Below, in pieces: positions 1 through 9,638 of a stretch of 64,000 bases of DNA. Within the stretch, counting starts at the first letter, position 1. Each line of letters opens with the position of its first letter. The notes below the pieces were generated by a model, which was not told where the DNA came from, made no database searches, and saw nothing but the letters and a program-made list of their open reading frames with translations. Source of the stretch: UBA3206 sp963623875 (GTDB lineage: Bacteria > Bacillota_I > Bacilli_A > Acholeplasmatales > Anaeroplasmataceae). The DNA is taken from positions 1 to 64,000 of the forward strand of contig CAVFNL010000021.1 of the NCBI GenBank assembly GCA_963623875.1. The letters are read 5' to 3'. A program made the translations under genes and the position numbers.

Positions 1-2
1 TC

Positions 3-62
3 ATATTTAGTATATTTATAAGAAGACGAAACCTTGCTAAAACATTAAAATATTCTGAATAA
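3..62 (+). CDS. C-terminal tail of a truncated upstream gene
   Basis: Frame 3 is open from the window edge to a TAA at 60-62 and encodes about 19 residues ending RNLAKTLKYSE. The other two forward frames stop within the first 21 bases. An intrinsic terminator follows ten bases after the stop, which is what one expects at the end of a plus-strand gene. Nothing can be said about function from so short a piece, and chance openness over 60 bases is possible. Confidence 0.35.
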   Translation: MFSIFIRRRNLAKTLKYSE

Positions 63-71
63 TCAAATAAA

Positions 72-101
72 GATGAAGTTTTTAGGCTTCATCTTTTTTT
101 T
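72..101. terminator. Bidirectional intrinsic terminator
   Basis: Perfect 7-bp stem GATGAAG (72-78) and CTTCATC (87-93) with an eight-T run on the plus side. Read on the minus strand the same stem is followed by TTTATTT. It therefore serves both the truncated upstream gene and the P-type ATPase, whose last codons lie inside the stem. Confidence 0.8.
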
Positions 102-2049
102 CATTATCAAATTCTTTAACATTACATCTCATTGCGTTTAAAATACATATAACAGCTACTCCTACATCACCAAATACCGCGACCCACATATTTGTAATAC
201 CAAATGCTGATAGTATTAATATTAATACTTTTATAGTTAATGCAAATATTATGTTTTCATAAACAATTCTCATTGTTTTCTTAGCTATCTTTTTTGCGAC
301 TATTATAGATTTTAAATTATCTTGCATTAAAACTATGTCTGAGGCTTCTATAGCCGCATCACTTCCGACTCCGCCCATCGCAATTCCTATATCCGATGCC
401 ATAATTACAGGCGCATCGTTAATTCCGTCTCCTATAAAACACAATTTGTCATCTTTCTTTTTGTTTTTTAGTAAATCATTTACTATTTCTACCTTATCTT
501 GGGGAAGGAGCGATGATTTATATGATGATACGCCTACATTTCTTGCGACATCACTTGCAATACCTTCATTATCTCCTGTAAGCATTATAGTCTTACATCC
601 TGTACTATTAAGATATTCAATTGTGTGTTTTGATTCTTCTTTTATTTCATCTGCTATTACAATATAACCTAAGAATTTATTATCTAATGCGACATATACA
701 ATACTTCCTATATCACATGATGCATCATAGGCTATTCTATATTCTTCCATAAGTTTAAAATTTCCACATAAAATTTTGTGTTCACCACTTGCGATTATTC
801 CTTTTCCTGATACATTTTCAATCATGTATTCATCTAATATTTGTTTGTTATACTCCATACATATTGATTTTGCGATAGGATGATTAGATCCTTTTTCTGC
901 GATTGCGGCATACTTAAGTATTTCATCTTTATTATCAAAAGGGTATATTTTTTTAACTTTAAAATTACCTTTTGTAATAGTACCTGTTTTATCAAAGATA
1001 AATATATTTGCATTATTAAATTCTTCTAAATAAATTGACCCTTTAATCAAAATCTTATTCTTAGAAGCTCCACCAAGTCCTGCAAAGAATGATAATGGTA
1101 CTGATATTACAAGAGCACATGGGCATGATACCACAAGGAATGATAATGCTCTATATATCCACTTAGACCATGTATCATAGTTTCCCATACATACATTTAC
1201 AAGTGGTGGTATTATGGCTAAGGCTACAGCTAAAAATACTACAATTGGTGTATAGTATTTTGCAAATTTAGTTATAAAAGCTTCTGATTTAGATTTTTTA
1301 TTAGATGCATTTTCAACTAATTCAAGTATTTTTGCGACTGTGGAATCAGAAAATTCTTTTAGTACTTTGACTTCAATCGTAGAGGTTAAATTAACACTTC
1401 CACTTATTACATTAACACCTTCCATTACTTCCCCTGGAAGTGATTCTCCTGTAAGTGCTTTAGTATCAACTTGCCCTGACCCACTTACTACAACTCCATC
1501 TAGAGCTATTTTTTCTCCAGGTTTTACAACAATTATATCTCCTACTTTAACACTTTCAGGATTTACTTCTTTAATTGTTCCATCACTATTTTTAATATTC
1601 GCATACAACGGCTTTATATCCATTAAAGATGTAATATCTTTTCTTGATTTTGATACAGCATAAGATTGGAACCATTCACCTACTTGATAAAATAGTAAAA
1701 CCGCACACGCCTCATCAAATCCTTCAGGATCTGATGTTTTAATACCTGTATAAATACCAAGCCCAAACGCAGCTATTGTTGCGAATGCCATTAAGAAATT
1801 TTCATCAAATATTTGTCCATTTCTAATATTATGGGCTGATTTTCTTAACACATCATGACCAATATAAACATATATTACAAAATATAATGTAAATGTAAGT
1901 AGCCATCCATATTTAGAATCAATAAGGGACGCTATTCCATATTCTTTATCACACGCTTTTTTTAGTATTAAATCTATAAATAATACTGCAAAAAACATTA
2001 TTAATGCAATAATTATCCTTTTTAAATTTCTCTTTTGTTTTTTTGACAT
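82..2049 (-). CDS. cadA: Heavy-metal translocating P1B-type ATPase (Cd/Zn/Pb efflux)
   Basis: ATP-driven export of soft divalent metals across the cytoplasmic membrane. The 655-residue protein has the P1B hallmarks in order: N-terminal membrane helices, the actuator motif TGES, the transmembrane metal site SCPCALVIS, the phosphorylation motif DKTGTITKG, the HP dipeptide of the nucleotide-binding domain (SNHPIAKS), and the hinge GDGINDAP. The CPC site and an ArsR neighbour suggest Cd/Zn/Pb, but copper is not formally excluded. The start at 2049 (MSKKQKR) is chosen because AAGGAGGG sits just upstream; an ATG ten codons earlier lies inside the operator and has no ribosome site. The N-terminal HMA domain usual in CadA is missing and is encoded by the preceding gene. 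The operator at 2063-2080 implies its own repressed promoter. Confidence 0.93.
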   Translation of the reverse strand: MSKKQKRNLKRIIIALIMFFAVLFIDLILKKACDKEYGIASLIDSKYGWLLTFTLYFVIYVYIGHDVLRKSAHNIRNGQIFDENFLMAFATIAAFGLGIYTGIKTSDPEGFDEACAVLLFYQVGEWFQSYAVSKSRKDITSLMDIKPLYANIKNSDGTIKEVNPESVKVGDIIVVKPGEKIALDGVVVSGSGQVDTKALTGESLPGEVMEGVNVISGSVNLTSTIEVKVLKEFSDSTVAKILELVENASNKKSKSEAFITKFAKYYTPIVVFLAVALAIIPPLVNVCMGNYDTWSKWIYRALSFLVVSCPCALVISVPLSFFAGLGGASKNKILIKGSIYLEEFNNANIFIFDKTGTITKGNFKVKKIYPFDNKDEILKYAAIAEKGSNHPIAKSICMEYNKQILDEYMIENVSGKGIIASGEHKILCGNFKLMEEYRIAYDASCDIGSIVYVALDNKFLGYIVIADEIKEESKHTIEYLNSTGCKTIMLTGDNEGIASDVARNVGVSSYKSSLLPQDKVEIVNDLLKNKKKDDKLCFIGDGINDAPVIMASDIGIAMGGVGSDAAIEASDIVLMQDNLKSIIVAKKIAKKTMRIVYENIIFALTIKVLILILSAFGITNMWVAVFGDVGVAVICILNAMRCNVKEFDNEKKDEA

Positions 2050-2062
2050 ATTACCCTCCTTA

Positions 2063-2080
2063 GTTGAACGATTGTTCAAC
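2063..2080. promoter_or_regulatory. ArsR-type operator upstream of the P-type ATPase
   Basis: Perfect inverted repeat GTTGAAC-GATT-GTTCAAC, seven-base arms and a four-base spacer. It lies just before the ribosome site of the ATPase gene and just downstream of a minus-strand TATAAT (2094-2089). It shares the GTTGAAC / GTTCA core with the operator in front of the ArsR gene. ArsR/SmtB repressors bind such TGAAC-type palindromes. Confidence 0.7.
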
Positions 2081-2117
2081 TATAAAGTATTATAATATGG
2101 TGCATAAACACCATATA

Positions 2118-2327
2118 TTATTCTTCTATTTCAAAATCTGGTTCTACTTTTCTAGCTGCTTTTAAAATTTTCTTTAAGTTTTTGTCTAAATCTTCACCAT
2201 CTAGTACCATCTTTTGTGTCATGAAATTAATTTCGCATTTATTTATAAATTCTAGTTTAGAAATTGCATCTTGACATTTTAATGCACAGTTTGCACAATC
2301 TACTTCAATTTTATATGTTTTTACCAT
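2118..2327 (-). CDS. Stand-alone heavy-metal-associated (HMA) domain protein
   Basis: A 69-residue ferredoxin-like metal-binding domain with the motif DCANCALKC near residues 10-18; the CxxC pair binds the metal ion. The sequence resembles the N-terminal regulatory domain normally fused to CadA/ZntA ATPases (CANCA, a VNFMTQK-like strand, and an acidic C-terminus). It lies between the ArsR gene (12 bases away) and the ATPase gene (68 bases away), so it is best read as the detached metal-binding domain of the pump, possibly also acting as a small soluble chaperone that loads it. ORF and family assignment are firm; the chaperone role is inferred. Confidence 0.88.
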   Translation of the reverse strand: MVKTYKIEVDCANCALKCQDAISKLEFINKCEINFMTQKMVLDGEDLDKNLKKILKAARKVEPDFEIEE

Positions 2328-2339
2328 TTATATCACCTT

Positions 2340-2657
2340 TTAATCTTTCTCTTCTATGTGCTCTATTGCGGTATTAAAAATAGTTTCTATATGCTCATCA
2401 TCAAATGAATAATACACTTCTTTACCATCTTTTCTACCTTTTACAAGTTTTGCATCCTTTAATGTTCTTAATTGATGAGATACAGCACTTTTATTCATCC
2501 CAACACATATACATATTTCAGATACGCATAACTCTTTTCCTTTAATTGTGTATAAAATTTTAGCACGAGTACTATCCCCTAAAACTTTAAACAAATTAGT
2601 TAGTTTTAATAGTTCTTCTTCCCCAGGAAGTGTGTCTTTTATATATTCTAAATTCAA
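2340..2657 (-). CDS. ArsR/SmtB-family metal-responsive repressor
   Basis: A winged-helix repressor of about 105 residues that releases DNA on binding metal. The metal-box region reads ELCVSEICIC, followed by the recognition helix NKSAVSHQLRTLKDAKLV and the wing GKEVYYS. Extra cysteines in the metal box suggest a CadC-like thiolate site. I place the start at a TTG (2657-2655) because AGAGGTGG lies five bases upstream; a GTG three codons earlier overlaps that ribosome site. It is the first gene of the metal-efflux operon. The operator 30-60 bases upstream implies autoregulation. Confidence 0.9.
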   Translation of the reverse strand: MNLEYIKDTLPGEEELLKLTNLFKVLGDSTRAKILYTIKGKELCVSEICICVGMNKSAVSHQLRTLKDAKLVKGRKDGKEVYYSFDDEHIETIFNTAIEHIEEKD

Positions 2658-2690
2658 TAATACCACCTCTAATTACAATATAACATCAGT

Positions 2691-2712
2691 TGAACAGTTT
2701 GTCAACTGTTCA
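2691..2712. promoter_or_regulatory. ArsR-type operator upstream of the repressor gene
   Basis: Perfect inverted repeat TGAACAGTT-TGTC-AACTGTTCA with nine-base arms. TGAACAGTT matches the half-site style of SmtB/ArsR operators. Its position just upstream of the ArsR gene fits autorepression of the whole metal-efflux operon. Confidence 0.75.
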
Positions 2713-2739
2713 TTTGATATAAAACATATTATACATTGA

Positions 2740-3071
2740 TTATCATAAAAAGTTGAATAATTCTACCTTAGTTAATAATTCATAATACTTATAAAGAGTT
2801 CAAAAAATAACCCCTTAAGTTTTGTTCCAGATAACTGGGATTACTTAGGGGTTATAATGTTATTTAGTAATTTTAATTATTTCTATTCTAACACCTGGTT
2901 AGTTATATAAAATTAAAAAAACAACACATTACTTTTATATAAACATTAATTCACTATATATATTATAAGCATTAACAAAATGCATAAATTAGTATATTTT
3001 TATTTTCTCTACAATATCTCACTGCTTTTATTTAATAACGATTTTAAGCCATTTCTTTTCATTGCTTTATT
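2740..3071. other. Intergenic region with a terminator
   Basis: About 330 bases without a convincing gene. The only clear element is the hairpin at 2802-2853. The rest is AT-rich and shows no coding, tRNA or repeat signature. Confidence 0.5.
2802..2853 (-). terminator. Intrinsic terminator downstream of the broken ATPase
   Basis: Arms AACCCCTTAAGT (2809-2820) and ACTTAGGGGTT (2843-2853) pair with one bulge. An inner stem TTCCAG/CTGGGA closes on ATAA. Read on the minus strand the hairpin is followed by TATTTTTTG, so it ends transcripts coming from the ATPase pseudogene. Confidence 0.7.
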
Positions 3072-4428
3072 TTAAAAGTCATATTCTTCTTTACCTAATG
3101 CAAAAGTTAAATATGTTGGCATTGTAATAATATCATTTGTATTTGTTATATTATAGTCACCAATTTTAATTAGTTTAGTTTTACCATAGTGTTCTGGATG
3201 CGCCATAACAGTTTTACTCGATTTTGTATTCCCACTTTTTGCCTTCACTTCAAGCAATGTCGCATAACCTTTATACGCAATTACAAAATCTATTTCTAAA
3301 CCTGTTTCTTTGGCAAAATAAAACGGGGTGATGCCTGCTTTTGTCAACGAATCAAAAACCAAGGATTCATAAATTGCACCCTTACCTTGACCAATTTCTC
3401 CTTTGTTCATCGATTGAACTGTATCAATACCAAACATTGAAGTTACAATACCTATATCTTCTGGAAATAATTTAAATTGAGATTCTATTTTTTCTCCTAC
3501 AAGCGACAACGATGGAATATATAGATTATGTACTTTAGATACGATATATGCTTCTTTAAGATAATTAATCGCATCATTTTTATCATATGAAGAACCTGTT
3601 GTCACTTTTGATACAATAAAGCGTTTATTTTCTTTTGATAAAAATGATGGAATCAATTCAAATACATTTTGAATTCTACTCACTTCTCCAGGTTTAAATA
3701 AAGGATTATTCATTTTATCTTTTCTTCTTCCAAAATCACTTCTCATATCGAATATAATACTATTTAATACCTTATAGGCTTCCACGATTTTATTGGTCCT
3801 AATATATTCACTAACAACCTTGGGAAAACCGCCGATGCATGAATATTTCAAATATAAATTTTTATACAAATTATGAATATTTTCTGGAATAGTTTCTTTT
3901 TTAATGAAATAATTAACTAAATCACTAATTTGGCTATCTTTATACCATAATGCCCACAAAAACTCTTCAAAATCCATTGTCTTCATATCAATTACTTTTT
4001 CATAACCCACAGGTGCTGGTGTTGAGTCACCTATGACATATCCATTGATTCCAAGATAAGATCCGCTTCCAATTACTTTATATTTTGATTCATTTTTGAA
4101 ATTTTTTAAAGATAGTCTAGCTCTTGGACACTCTTGAATTTCATCAAAAAAAATCAAAGTATTTGATGCCTCTATTTTGACGTCAGGAAATCTTAGAGAA
4201 ATATTTGAAATTATTGTTTCAACATCTAAATGGCCAGCAAAATCCGTTATGAAATCTGGATTATTCCAAAAAATTTATTTCTATAATATTTAAATTATTT
4301 CTTTTAGCAAATTCCCTTACGCTTTCAGTTTTACCACATTGTCTAATTCCTACTAACAATAGTGGTTCACTATTTTTGTTTTTTAACCACTCGTTTAAAA
4401 TATTATCGATTTTTCTTCTAAAATACAT
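3072..4428 (-). pseudogene. AAA-family ATPase with DUF4143 C-terminus, frameshifted
   Basis: Bacterial ATP-binding proteins of the AAA_14/DUF4143 type have no settled role. The first segment starts at 4428 behind AAGGTGGTGA and carries the Walker A motif GIRQCGKT. It stops at a TAA near 4261. Shifting by one base restores the reading NPDFITDF and continues through the Walker B motif LIFFDEIQECP to a C-terminal region with a PD-(D/E)XK-like pattern (GLEIDFVIA, then LLEVKAKSG). Removing one T from GAATAATCC gives INFLENPDF, matching the usual NF..NP of the family, so a single-base insertion is the simplest cause. The rest of the frame is intact, so the lesion looks recent. A sequencing error is also possible. 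Confidence 0.85.
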
Positions 4429-4580
4429 AATCTCACCACCTTTTTTGTCATTTCCACATATAAAATACAACAAATTCCAAGCGAGTTTTCAACTTTTTCT
4501 GACAAATTCCAAGTGCGTATTATAATTTGATATTAGGTAATGTATAATTAAAATTACTATATTTAGCCAATAATGTTTTT

Positions 4581-5930
4581 TTATTCATATTTTTTAGCCG
4601 GTCTTAAAACAATTAAAAGTATAAATAATAGTAATGCTGTTATACCTAAAGATAGTGGGTATGCCATAAGTATTGTTTTAAACGTTTTATGTTTAGGAAA
4701 TACTGTGTATATCCAAGTAAGTCTTACCCCACATATTCCTACAATCGTTAATATTGAAGGTATGACAGATATTCCAAATCCTCTCATATATCCAGCAAAT
4801 ATTTCATACATTAGAGTGAACATATATGATGTACATATAAATAACAACCTTAAATATCCATATTTAATAACTTCACTATTTGTATTAAACAACAACAAAA
4901 TTTGTTTTCCTAATAGATATATAAAACTATCCACAACAATCATCGCAAATATTCCTTCTAGAAGTGCAACATATAATGTTTGCTTGCATCTTTTTATATT
5001 TTGTGCTCCAAAGTTTTGTCCTACAAAAGTAGTAGCTGCCTGACTGAATCCTGCAAACACATATGATACTATAGCTTCTATGTTATATGCAGCACTTGAT
5101 GCGGCCATAATAGTTGGTCCTAGCGAATTTATTTTAGTTTGTATTACAATATTTGCTATACAAAATACAGCACTTCCAACTCCTGCAGGAATTCCTATAT
5201 GAAGAATTTTTTTTAAGATATTTATATCAATTTTTAAATCTTTAATTGATACTTTAATATAACCTTTACTCAAAAATAAAAGTATTAATAATATTAATGA
5301 TGATATAGCATTTGATATAGTTGTAGATATCGCAACTCCTGCAACGTCTAAATCAAAGACTATAACAAACACTAAATTTAACGCTAAATTTAATATACCA
5401 GAAATTAATAACACTATAAGTGGTGTTTTAGTGTTACCAACACCTCTATAAATTGCGGCTAAAAAGTTATATAAAAGTATAAATGGTACTCCTATACAAT
5501 ATATTTTAAAGTATTTAATAGTCATATCATATACTTCTGATGGTATATTTTGAGTTTTAAAAATCGGATCTGCTAAAAAGAATCCTACAAGAAATATTAC
5601 AATTCCAAACAATAGAGATGTTAAAATCGATGTATGTACACACTTTCGTACTCCATCATAATCCTTTGCGCCAAGAGACTGTGCAACCACTACATTACAA
5701 CCTAAAGACACCGCAATAAAAGTTGATACTAAAAGCCCTATAATTGATGAAGATGCTCCTACTGCTGCCATAGCGTTTGTTCCTTTGTCTCCTGAAAAAC
5801 GCCCTACAACCGCAACATCCGCTGCGTTAAATAATTGTTCTAATATTCCTATTAAAATAAGTGGTATCGCAAAGAACAATATGTTCTTCCATAATGATCC
5901 TTCTAACATATTTATATTTTTTTCTTTCAT
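4581..5930 (-). CDS. MATE-family multidrug efflux transporter
   Basis: A 449-residue, 12-helix cation-coupled exporter of the MATE family. The N-terminal helix pattern (IPLILIGILEQLFNAADVAV, then GRFSG) and the second-half repeat (GIPAGVGSAVFCIANIVIQT) are typical, and the length is normal for the family. The start at 5930 (MKEKNIN) is preceded by AAAGGTG; an upstream in-frame codon at 5939 overlaps that ribosome site. It stands alone between the broken ATPase and the end of the nitrogen operon. Substrate cannot be predicted. Confidence 0.9.
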   Translation of the reverse strand: MKEKNINMLEGSLWKNILFFAIPLILIGILEQLFNAADVAVVGRFSGDKGTNAMAAVGASSSIIGLLVSTFIAVSLGCNVVVAQSLGAKDYDGVRKCVHTSILTSLLFGIVIFLVGFFLADPIFKTQNIPSEVYDMTIKYFKIYCIGVPFILLYNFLAAIYRGVGNTKTPLIVLLISGILNLALNLVFVIVFDLDVAGVAISTTISNAISSLILLILLFLSKGYIKVSIKDLKIDINILKKILHIGIPAGVGSAVFCIANIVIQTKINSLGPTIMAASSAAYNIEAIVSYVFAGFSQAATTFVGQNFGAQNIKRCKQTLYVALLEGIFAMIVVDSFIYLLGKQILLLFNTNSEVIKYGYLRLLFICTSYMFTLMYEIFAGYMRGFGISVIPSILTIVGICGVRLTWIYTVFPKHKTFKTILMAYPLSLGITALLLFILLIVLRPAKKYE

Positions 5931-5990
5931 ACAAAACACCTTTTAAACTAATGATATTCTAGTACTTTAAAATATAATTGTCTATAACAA

Positions 5991-6029
5991 AAATAAAAAG
6001 CATTCCCCGTTTTTTGAGAAATGCCTTTT
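5991..6029 (-). terminator. Terminator of the nitrogen/lysine operon
   Basis: On the minus strand, AAAAGGCATTTCTC and GGGGAATGCTTTTT pair with some G-U and mismatched positions, then run into TTTTTATTTTTG. It lies a few bases after the dapL stop. Confidence 0.7.
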
Positions 6030-6032
6030 AAT

Positions 6033-7202
6033 TTACTTCTTTAATAATTTTTTTATTCTTGAAACAGCTTCAAGTGTATTTTCATAAGTGTTGAATGATG
6101 TTAATCTAAAATATCCTTCTCCACCAAATCCTTCACCAGGAGTTCCTATAACATTAGCTTCCTTTAATAAGTAATCAAAGAAATCCCAGGAAGGCATATT
6201 ATTTGGACACTTTAGCCAAATATATGGGCTGTTATGTCCTCCTGTATAGAATATGTTAAGTTCATCAAAACAATCAGCTAAAATTTTCGCATTACGCTTG
6301 TAATATGCGATATTTTCCATACATGCTTTAATTCCTTCTTCTGAAAGTGCAGCTTCTGCAGCACGTTGTGTGACATAAGAAACTCCATTAAACTTAGTAG
6401 CTTCACGTCTTCTCCATATTTTATTTATTTCAAGTTCAGAAGGGATTAATGTATATCCACATCTCACACCTGTAAATCCACAACTTTTTGATAATGATCC
6501 GATTTCAAGTGCACAACTTCTAGCTCCTTCTATTTCGAAAATAGAATGAGGGATATCATCATCTTCAATGAATGCTTCATAAGCTGAATCGAAGATAATA
6601 AGTGATCCTGTCTTATTGGCATAATCTACCCACTCTTTTAATCCTTGATGTGTGTAGGATGCTCCTGTAGGGTTATTTGGAGAACAAATATAAATTACTT
6701 TTGGATTTTCGTCTAACCCTGCTGGTGTAGGTAAGAATCCATTTTCTTTTGTTCCGTAAATTATATGTATATTATTTCCATTCATTGTGTTAGAATCTAT
6801 ATATACAGGATATACAGGAGATGAAATATATACATCATTTTGTCCAAAAATATCTAAAATGTTTGAAACATCAGTTTTAGCTCCATCTGAGATAAACACA
6901 TCATCTTCTACAAGCTTAATACCATATCTATTATAATATTTTATTACAGCTTGTTTTGTAAAAGAATATCCCCACTCAGGTGGATATCCCCTAAACGTTT
7001 CTTGTAAACCCATTTCATCTGTAGCTTTATGCATCGCATCAATTACAATTTTTGGTAAAGGTAGTGTTACATCACCTATTCCTAGTTTAATAATTGGCGC
7101 ATCAGGGTTTTGTTCTTTATAAGCCGCTACTTTTTTATTTATTGTTGAGAATAAATATGACTCTGATAAGTTTTTAAAGTTTTCGTTTAATTTAATCTTC
7201 AT
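6033..7202 (-). CDS. dapL: LL-diaminopimelate aminotransferase
   Basis: A PLP enzyme that converts tetrahydrodipicolinate directly to LL-diaminopimelate with glutamate as amino donor, bypassing the succinylase and acetylase branches of lysine/peptidoglycan synthesis. At 389 residues it is close to the usual 400-410. DapL-type features include KLGIGDVTLPLP, the substrate loop ETFRGYPPEWGY, the PLP-binding SPNNPTGA and the Schiff-base lysine in SLSKSCGFTGVRCGY. It is the last gene of the operon and overlaps dapF by 11 bases, so the two consecutive pathway steps are translationally coupled. Confidence 0.95.
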   Translation of the reverse strand: MKIKLNENFKNLSESYLFSTINKKVAAYKEQNPDAPIIKLGIGDVTLPLPKIVIDAMHKATDEMGLQETFRGYPPEWGYSFTKQAVIKYYNRYGIKLVEDDVFISDGAKTDVSNILDIFGQNDVYISSPVYPVYIDSNTMNGNNIHIIYGTKENGFLPTPAGLDENPKVIYICSPNNPTGASYTHQGLKEWVDYANKTGSLIIFDSAYEAFIEDDDIPHSIFEIEGARSCALEIGSLSKSCGFTGVRCGYTLIPSELEINKIWRRREATKFNGVSYVTQRAAEAALSEEGIKACMENIAYYKRNAKILADCFDELNIFYTGGHNSPYIWLKCPNNMPSWDFFDYLLKEANVIGTPGEGFGGEGYFRLTSFNTYENTLEAVSRIKKLLKK

Positions 7203-8034
7203 AGTACACCCCGTCGTAAATTTTCTTTGCAGGACCTTCCATAATTATAGTCCAATCTGATTTAACAGTTATGTAAAGAGTTCCACCTATTAAGTCTACT
7301 CTTATTTTTTTATCAAAAGAAGCTTTTCCAAGTCTACATGCAACAGATGCTACAGCACAAGCTCCTGTTCCACAAGCATAAGTTTCTGCTGAACCTCTTT
7401 CATAAACTCTCATTTTGAAATGATTCTCCCCTAGAGTTTCAACAAATTCTGTATTAACTCTTTCAGGGAATAGAGGATAATTTTCAAATGATGGTCCCAT
7501 ACTTACAAGGTCTAGTGAATCAATTCCATCCATAAAAATTACTTGATGTGGGTTTCCAATAGAAACAGCTGTTACATTATATTTTTTATCTAATACTTCT
7601 ATTTCTTTATCAATAATTTCAGTTTTAGAATATGCAGGAATAACCTCAGGATTAAACATAGCCTTTCCCATATCTACAGATACTAAATCAACAATGCCAT
7701 TTTCAAGAACGTGTAAATCTAGTGTCTTAACTCCTGATTTAGTTTCAACTGTGAAATGAGTTTTATCAGTAAGTCCGTTTTCATAAACATATTTACCAAC
7801 ACATCTAATACCATTTCCACACATATTTCCTTCTGAACCATCCGCATTAAATATTCTCATTTTAAAATCACATATTTTTGATTTATCAATAGTAATGATT
7901 CCATCTGAGCCTACAGAGAAATGTCTTTTTGACATTTCAATTGAAAGTTCTTTAATATGTTTTACTTCTTTTTCAATTTGATTTATATATATGTAGTCGT
8001 TTCCACAACCTTGCATCTTAGTAAATTTTATCAT
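7192..8034 (-). CDS. dapF: Diaminopimelate epimerase
   Basis: Converts LL- to meso-diaminopimelate, the next step after DapL. The 280-residue protein has both catalytic-cysteine motifs: GNMCGNGIRC in the first half and YACGTGACAVASV in the second. Two bases separate it from pyrG and it overlaps dapL, so it is internal to the operon. Length and motifs are normal. Confidence 0.96.
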   Translation of the reverse strand: MIKFTKMQGCGNDYIYINQIEKEVKHIKELSIEMSKRHFSVGSDGIITIDKSKICDFKMRIFNADGSEGNMCGNGIRCVGKYVYENGLTDKTHFTVETKSGVKTLDLHVLENGIVDLVSVDMGKAMFNPEVIPAYSKTEIIDKEIEVLDKKYNVTAVSIGNPHQVIFMDGIDSLDLVSMGPSFENYPLFPERVNTEFVETLGENHFKMRVYERGSAETYACGTGACAVASVACRLGKASFDKKIRVDLIGGTLYITVKSDWTIIMEGPAKKIYDGVYYED

Positions 8035-8035
8035 T

Positions 8036-9631
8036 TTAGTCCTCCAATGAAGCTTTTATAAATCCATAGAATAATGGATGTGCCTTATTAGGTCTTGATT
8101 TAAATTCAGGATGATATTGTACTCCAATAAAGAATCTACATTTATCATTTTCTACAGCTTCTACAAGTGTATCATCTGGTGATACTCCGCACAATGTAAG
8201 ACCTGCATCTAAATATTCTTTCTTATAGTCATTATTAAATTCGTATCTATGTCTATGACGTTCTGAAATTAATGTTTGACCATATAATTCTGAAATTAAA
8301 CTTCCTTCAATAAGATGGCAAGGATAAGCACCAAGTCTTAATGTACCACCTTTAGCTATAGTATCCGATTGTCCATCAACAAATCCGATTACTTGATGTT
8401 CTGATGTTGGATTAAATTCATGTGATGTCGCATCAGCGTATCCCAATACATTTCTTGCAAATTCAATACAAGCTATTTGCATTCCAAGACAAATTCCAAG
8501 ATATGGAACATTGTTTTCTCTTGCATATTTACATGCAAGAATCATACCTTCAATTCCTCTATCTCCAAAACCACCTGGAACAAGAATACCATCCGCATCT
8601 TTTAATACATCACCAACACTTGATTGTGTAATTGTATCACTATCAATCCAATCAATTTTAACGCAAGCACCATTTGCATACCCTGCATGTCTTAGTGCTT
8701 CCGCAACTGATAAATATGCATCATGGAATGCTGTATATTTTCCAACAAGCGCAATATTTACACTCTTTTTTAAATTATGGATGTTATCTACTAATTTAAT
8801 CCAATCTGTTAAATCAGCTTCTTTAGCTTCCATATGAAGTGTTCTTAATACAATCTTTGATAAATTTTGTTTTTCTAACATTAAAGGTGCTTCATAAAGA
8901 TTTGGTAATGTTGTGTTTTCAATTACACAGTCTCTTGGAACATCACAGAACCCAGCAATTTTGCTAAATATTGACTTATCTGTAATTTCTTCATCTGAAC
9001 GAAGAACTATAATGTTTGGATTAATTCCTCTACCACGTAACTCTTTTACTGAATGTTGTGTAGGTTTTGATTTGTGTTCTTCTGAAGCTTTTAAGTATGG
9101 TACAAGTGTTACATGAATATAACATACATTATCAAGTCCTACTTCACGACCTACTTCACGAATAGCTTCTAAGTATGGTTCTGATTCTATGTCACCAACA
9201 GTACCACCAATTTCAGTGATTACTATATCTGCCTCACTCTTTTGTCCTATTTTATAAATAAAACTTTTAATTTCGTTTGTGATGTTTGGGATATATTGAA
9301 CAGTGTGTCCTAAATATTCACCATTTCTTTCTTTTGTTATAACATTTTGGAAAACTTTTCCTGTTGTAAGATTTGAATATTTATTCAAATTTTCATCAAT
9401 AAATCTTTCATAATGTCCTAAATCTAGATCTGTTTCTGCCCCATCTTCAGTGACATATACTTCTCCATGTTGATATGGAGACATAGTACCTGGATCGACA
9501 TTGATATATGGATCTAGTTTTTGGCTTATTACTTTAAGTCCTCTTGATTTTAAAAGTCTTCCTAATGATGCGGCTGTAATTCCTTTTCCAAGTCCTGAAA
9601 CAACCCCACCTGTTACAAATATATATTTCAT
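8036..9631 (-). CDS. pyrG: CTP synthase, glutamine-hydrolysing
   Basis: Makes CTP from UTP, ATP and glutamine. The 531-residue protein begins with the synthetase P-loop region VTGGVVSGLGKG and ends in a class I glutamine amidotransferase domain with the nucleophile in GICLGMQIAC and a catalytic HPE (YHPEF). It sits seven bases after the ANTAR regulator gene and two bases before dapF. Its presence in the operon fits a theme of glutamine consumers co-transcribed with glutamine producers. Confidence 0.97.
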   Translation of the reverse strand: MKYIFVTGGVVSGLGKGITAASLGRLLKSRGLKVISQKLDPYINVDPGTMSPYQHGEVYVTEDGAETDLDLGHYERFIDENLNKYSNLTTGKVFQNVITKERNGEYLGHTVQYIPNITNEIKSFIYKIGQKSEADIVITEIGGTVGDIESEPYLEAIREVGREVGLDNVCYIHVTLVPYLKASEEHKSKPTQHSVKELRGRGINPNIIVLRSDEEITDKSIFSKIAGFCDVPRDCVIENTTLPNLYEAPLMLEKQNLSKIVLRTLHMEAKEADLTDWIKLVDNIHNLKKSVNIALVGKYTAFHDAYLSVAEALRHAGYANGACVKIDWIDSDTITQSSVGDVLKDADGILVPGGFGDRGIEGMILACKYARENNVPYLGICLGMQIACIEFARNVLGYADATSHEFNPTSEHQVIGFVDGQSDTIAKGGTLRLGAYPCHLIEGSLISELYGQTLISERHRHRYEFNNDYKKEYLDAGLTLCGVSPDDTLVEAVENDKCRFFIGVQYHPEFKSRPNKAHPLFYGFIKASLED

Positions 9632-9638
9632 TTTTTAA

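Noticed and set aside
4573..5043. 156-codon plus-strand frame opposite the MATE gene
   Set aside because: It lies entirely antisense to well-supported membrane-protein coding sequence and mirrors its codon pattern.
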